This document shows, piece by piece, positions 62,410 to 64,000 of a stretch of 64,000 nt of DNA. Both the position numbers and the translations under genes were made by a program. The notes under the pieces are model-generated. The model did no database searches. It was not told where the DNA came from and saw only the letters and a program-made list of their open reading frames with translations. Within the stretch, counting starts at the first letter, position 1; each line of letters begins with the position of its first letter. Source of the stretch: Bacillota bacterium (lineage in GTDB: Bacteria > Bacillota > Bacilli > Paenibacillales > NBRC-103111); assembly GCA_023388055.1 (NCBI GenBank), contig JAEWGW010000020.1, forward strand, positions 147,382 to 211,381, given 5' to 3'.

Positions 62410-62660
62410 AAAAAAAGTATGAGCTGCAAGAAGAACTTCTTCTCACCGCTCATACCTATACGCCAAACCATACCCGCACCGCGGCATATGGCAGAGGTTA
62501 TATAGTCGTGAGTGAAAAGAAGAAGAAGTAACCTTCTTGCAGAAAGAACGTACGCAATAAAACAAGCGGCAACATCCGCATGCTGTTTTAAAGGCATTCC
62601 ATCTGAGCAAGAACATTACTTCCGCATCTTTTCACTTCCAATCGATTTGTTAGTTGTACT
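62410..62660 (-). promoter_or_regulatory. Transcription attenuator of the ABC-F gene
   Basis: On the minus strand GTATGAGC (62455-62448) and GCTCATAC (62424-62417) form a terminator stem followed by seven T, ending just before the ribosome site. Upstream, CTGCAAGAAG (62542-62533) can pair with CTTCTTGCAG (62433-62424), inside the terminator, and so act as antiterminator. Short leader ORFs are present, including a possible ATG-CGG-AAG-TAA around 62626-62615. This layout fits ribosome-stalling antibiotic induction. Confidence 0.78.
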
Positions 62661-62795
62661 ATACCATAGCCTGTGGGAAATCTCAATTGGCTGGATGAAA
62701 ATGGTCTCTTTTCGAAAATATAAATTCGGCTTTGGAGTTTCAACTAAATTTGCCAGCCAGATGTCTAATCAGTAAGAAGAAGGGAGCCATCCACA

Positions 62796-63539
62796 ATGAA
62801 AATCTATTATTCCAAAAAACCTTTCATATGCTTTGCGCTGATAGGGCTCTTAGCCGTAGCCTGCCAGCCGGCTTCCCAACCTGAACCCTCTGCTGCAATC
62901 GCTTCCTCCGCCAATCAGATCGCCGGTAAGGAAGAAACCATCATCAAGGTACAGTATAATCCATTACAACATACTCCTCAGCAAATTCAGAAAATAGCAG
63001 TTCCAGAAAACGTTCTGAAATCAATCCCATTGTCAAACGGAAAACTGCTTATTTTTGCTGACAAAGAACAGCTCGTTTATGGGTACCAAGCTGATGCTGG
63101 CAATTTTTATAAGGTTGGATTCATTGGATCGCCTGTATACCTGAATGAGATTACATCGGGTGAGGCCATTGTATTCGGCAAGTCACTCATTTGGGTCAAG
63201 GGATTGGCTGGGGCCAGTACCATGATTACTGATATCATTGAGGTTGGGAAAGAAACGGTCTTCCCTTTCCTCCATCTGGAGAAGGATATACTAATCGTTG
63301 ACGTAGATCAAAACGAGGAAAAGGAGCTGCTCACCCTAGCCGGGAACCCTTTTCCGAAATTCACGGTAATCAAATTAGGGGAAAATGGATTGGTGGAGCT
63401 TGATATTAACCAGGCATTACAGGCAGAACAAGGAATCCGATACAATCCTCAATCCGGGTCATTTACCGTAAGCTCCCCTGGCATTGAAACAAAAACATAC
63501 CGGTTAGAATCAACCGGATTTCATTTGAATCAAAACTAA
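62796..63539 (+). CDS. Lipoprotein of unknown function
   Basis: A 247-residue exported protein. The signal peptide ends in the lipobox LLAVACQP (Cys about 23). A Ser/Ala/Pro linker follows, then a beta-rich domain with repeated short strands (SNGKLLIFADKEQLVYGYQ, SGEAIVFGKSLIWVKGLAG). No family recognised. It has GAAGGGAG just upstream. Codon use is AT-richer than most of the window, as for the TetR-controlled lipoprotein. Confidence 0.75.
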   Translation: MKIYYSKKPFICFALIGLLAVACQPASQPEPSAAIASSANQIAGKEETIIKVQYNPLQHTPQQIQKIAVPENVLKSIPLSNGKLLIFADKEQLVYGYQADAGNFYKVGFIGSPVYLNEITSGEAIVFGKSLIWVKGLAGASTMITDIIEVGKETVFPFLHLEKDILIVDVDQNEEKELLTLAGNPFPKFTVIKLGENGLVELDINQALQAEQGIRYNPQSGSFTVSSPGIETKTYRLESTGFHLNQN

Positions 63540-63570
63540 ACGATTCGGAACATTCAGCCACCGTATAAAC

Positions 63571-63608
63571 AAAAGAAGTCTTCAGCTAATCGCCAAAGAC
63601 TTCTTTTA
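63571..63608. terminator. Bidirectional terminator between lipoprotein gene and tRNA cluster
   Basis: AAAAGAAGTCTT pairs with AAGACTTCTTTT. It ends both the lipoprotein transcript and the minus-strand tRNA transcript. Confidence 0.82.
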
Positions 63609-63616
63609 TTAGTTAG

Positions 63617-63701
63617 TGCGGTCGAGAGGACTCGAACCTCCACGGAGTATTAGTCCACTGGAACCTGAATCCAGCGCGTCTGCCAATTCCGCCACGACCG
63701 C
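63617..63701 (-). tRNA. tRNA-Leu (CAG)
   Basis: An 85-nt tRNA with long variable arm. Acceptor GCGGTCG/CGACCGC; anticodon stem CTGGA-TTCAGGT-TCCAG gives anticodon CAG; T loop TTCGAGT. No encoded CCA. Confidence 0.93.
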
Positions 63702-63709
63702 ATAAAATA

Positions 63710-63785
63710 TGGTGGGCGCTGAGGGGATCGAACCCCCGACCCTCTGCTTGTAAGGCAGATGCTCTCCCGGCTGAGCTAAGCGCCC
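63710..63785 (-). tRNA. tRNA-Val (TAC)
   Basis: A 76-nt tRNA with encoded CCA. Acceptor GGGCGCT, anticodon arm TCTGC-CTTACAA-GCAGA gives TAC, T loop TTCGATC. Confidence 0.95.
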
Positions 63786-63795
63786 GGGATATGTA

Positions 63796-63867
63796 TGACC
63801 CGTAGGGGAATCGAACCCCTGTTTCCTCCGTGAGAGGGAGGTGTCTTAACCTCTTGACCAACGGGCC
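63796..63867 (-). tRNA. tRNA-Glu (CTC)
   Basis: A 72-nt tRNA. Acceptor GGCCCGT/ACGGGTC, anticodon arm CCTCC-CTCTCAC-GGAGG gives CTC, reading GAG only. Most bacilli rely on Glu(TTC), so this is an additional isoacceptor. No encoded CCA. Confidence 0.9.
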
Positions 63868-63875
63868 AATCGGAA

Positions 63876-63948
63876 AGCTTCCAACCGGAATCGAACCGGT
63901 GACCTCATCCTTACCATGGATGCACTCTACCTACTGAGCTATGGAAGC
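63876..63948 (-). tRNA. tRNA-Thr (GGT)
   Basis: A 73-nt tRNA. Acceptor GCTTCCA/TGGAAGC, anticodon arm CATCC-ATGGTAA-GGATG gives GGT, T loop TTCGATT. Confidence 0.93.
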
Positions 63949-63954
63949 AAGGTA

Positions 63955-64000
63955 CTCCCCGAGCAGGACTCGAACCTGCGACAACTCGATTAACAGTCGA
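63955..64000 (-). tRNA. tRNA-Asn (GTT), 5' part outside window
   Basis: The 3' half is visible: anticodon loop CTGTTAA gives GTT, followed by a T arm with TTCGAGT and the acceptor 3' strand. The 5' half lies beyond the right edge. Confidence 0.85.

Overview
The window looks like a chromosomal segment of a Paenibacillus-like member of the Bacillota (Paenibacillaceae). The evidence is strong AGGAGG-type ribosome binding sites with mixed ATG/GTG/TTG starts, a T-box in front of ileS, an XerS-type recombinase, TTGTTAACC-type BirA operators, ABC-F and CatB resistance genes of Gram-positive type, and lipoprotein signal peptides on all extracytoplasmic binding proteins. All calls rest on reading the sequence and on remembered family signatures; no database search was run.

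Layout. 1-7.1 kb: a MerR regulator fused to extra domains and open at the left edge, a GNAT acetyltransferase, a type-2 isoleucyl-tRNA synthetase with its T-box, and a SUKH-family protein. 7.1-13.6 kb: a CatB-type acetyltransferase, an RluA pseudouridine synthase, a lipoprotein serpin, an XerS-like recombinase, a LysM-CAP secreted protein and an EamA permease. 13.6-20.7 kb: hemerythrin, type I pullulanase, a DUF3900-like protein, a DapB-like reductase, a flavodoxin/ferredoxin protein and a membrane metallophosphoesterase. 21-25 kb: a biotin ECF transporter (ATPase, fused ATPase-T component, divergent bioY) arranged around a BirA operator. 25-33 kb: a repeat cluster, an SDR oxidoreductase, hflKC, a cellulase-like protein, an NlpC/P60 hydrolase, a MATE pump and greA.

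33-49 kb: a methionine ABC transporter operon (metQ-metN-metI) that ends in a GlcD-type flavoprotein; a five-PAS hybrid kinase; a LacI-type regulator divergent from a maltodextrin ABC transporter and a neopullulanase-like glycosidase, with a promoter and operator visible between them; a second copy of the repeat cluster; and a TetR regulator with near-identical operators in front of itself and of a DUF4097-like lipoprotein.

49-61 kb is the most unusual part, an elaborated Kdp potassium locus. Full-length kdpD-kdpE is followed by a separate operon: a 56-codon ORF, a 36-codon ORF, kdpF, kdpA, kdpB, kdpC, an alpha/beta-hydrolase-fold protein that seems to lack its catalytic histidine, and a 771-residue protein made of two KdpD-N plus USP units with no kinase. 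Direct repeats with 11-bp spacing (ATTAAGAT type) lie in front of both transcripts and are likely KdpE boxes. 61-64 kb: an Lsa-type ABC-F resistance gene behind an apparent transcription attenuator, a lipoprotein, and a tRNA cluster (Leu, Val, Glu, Thr, Asn) that runs off the right edge.
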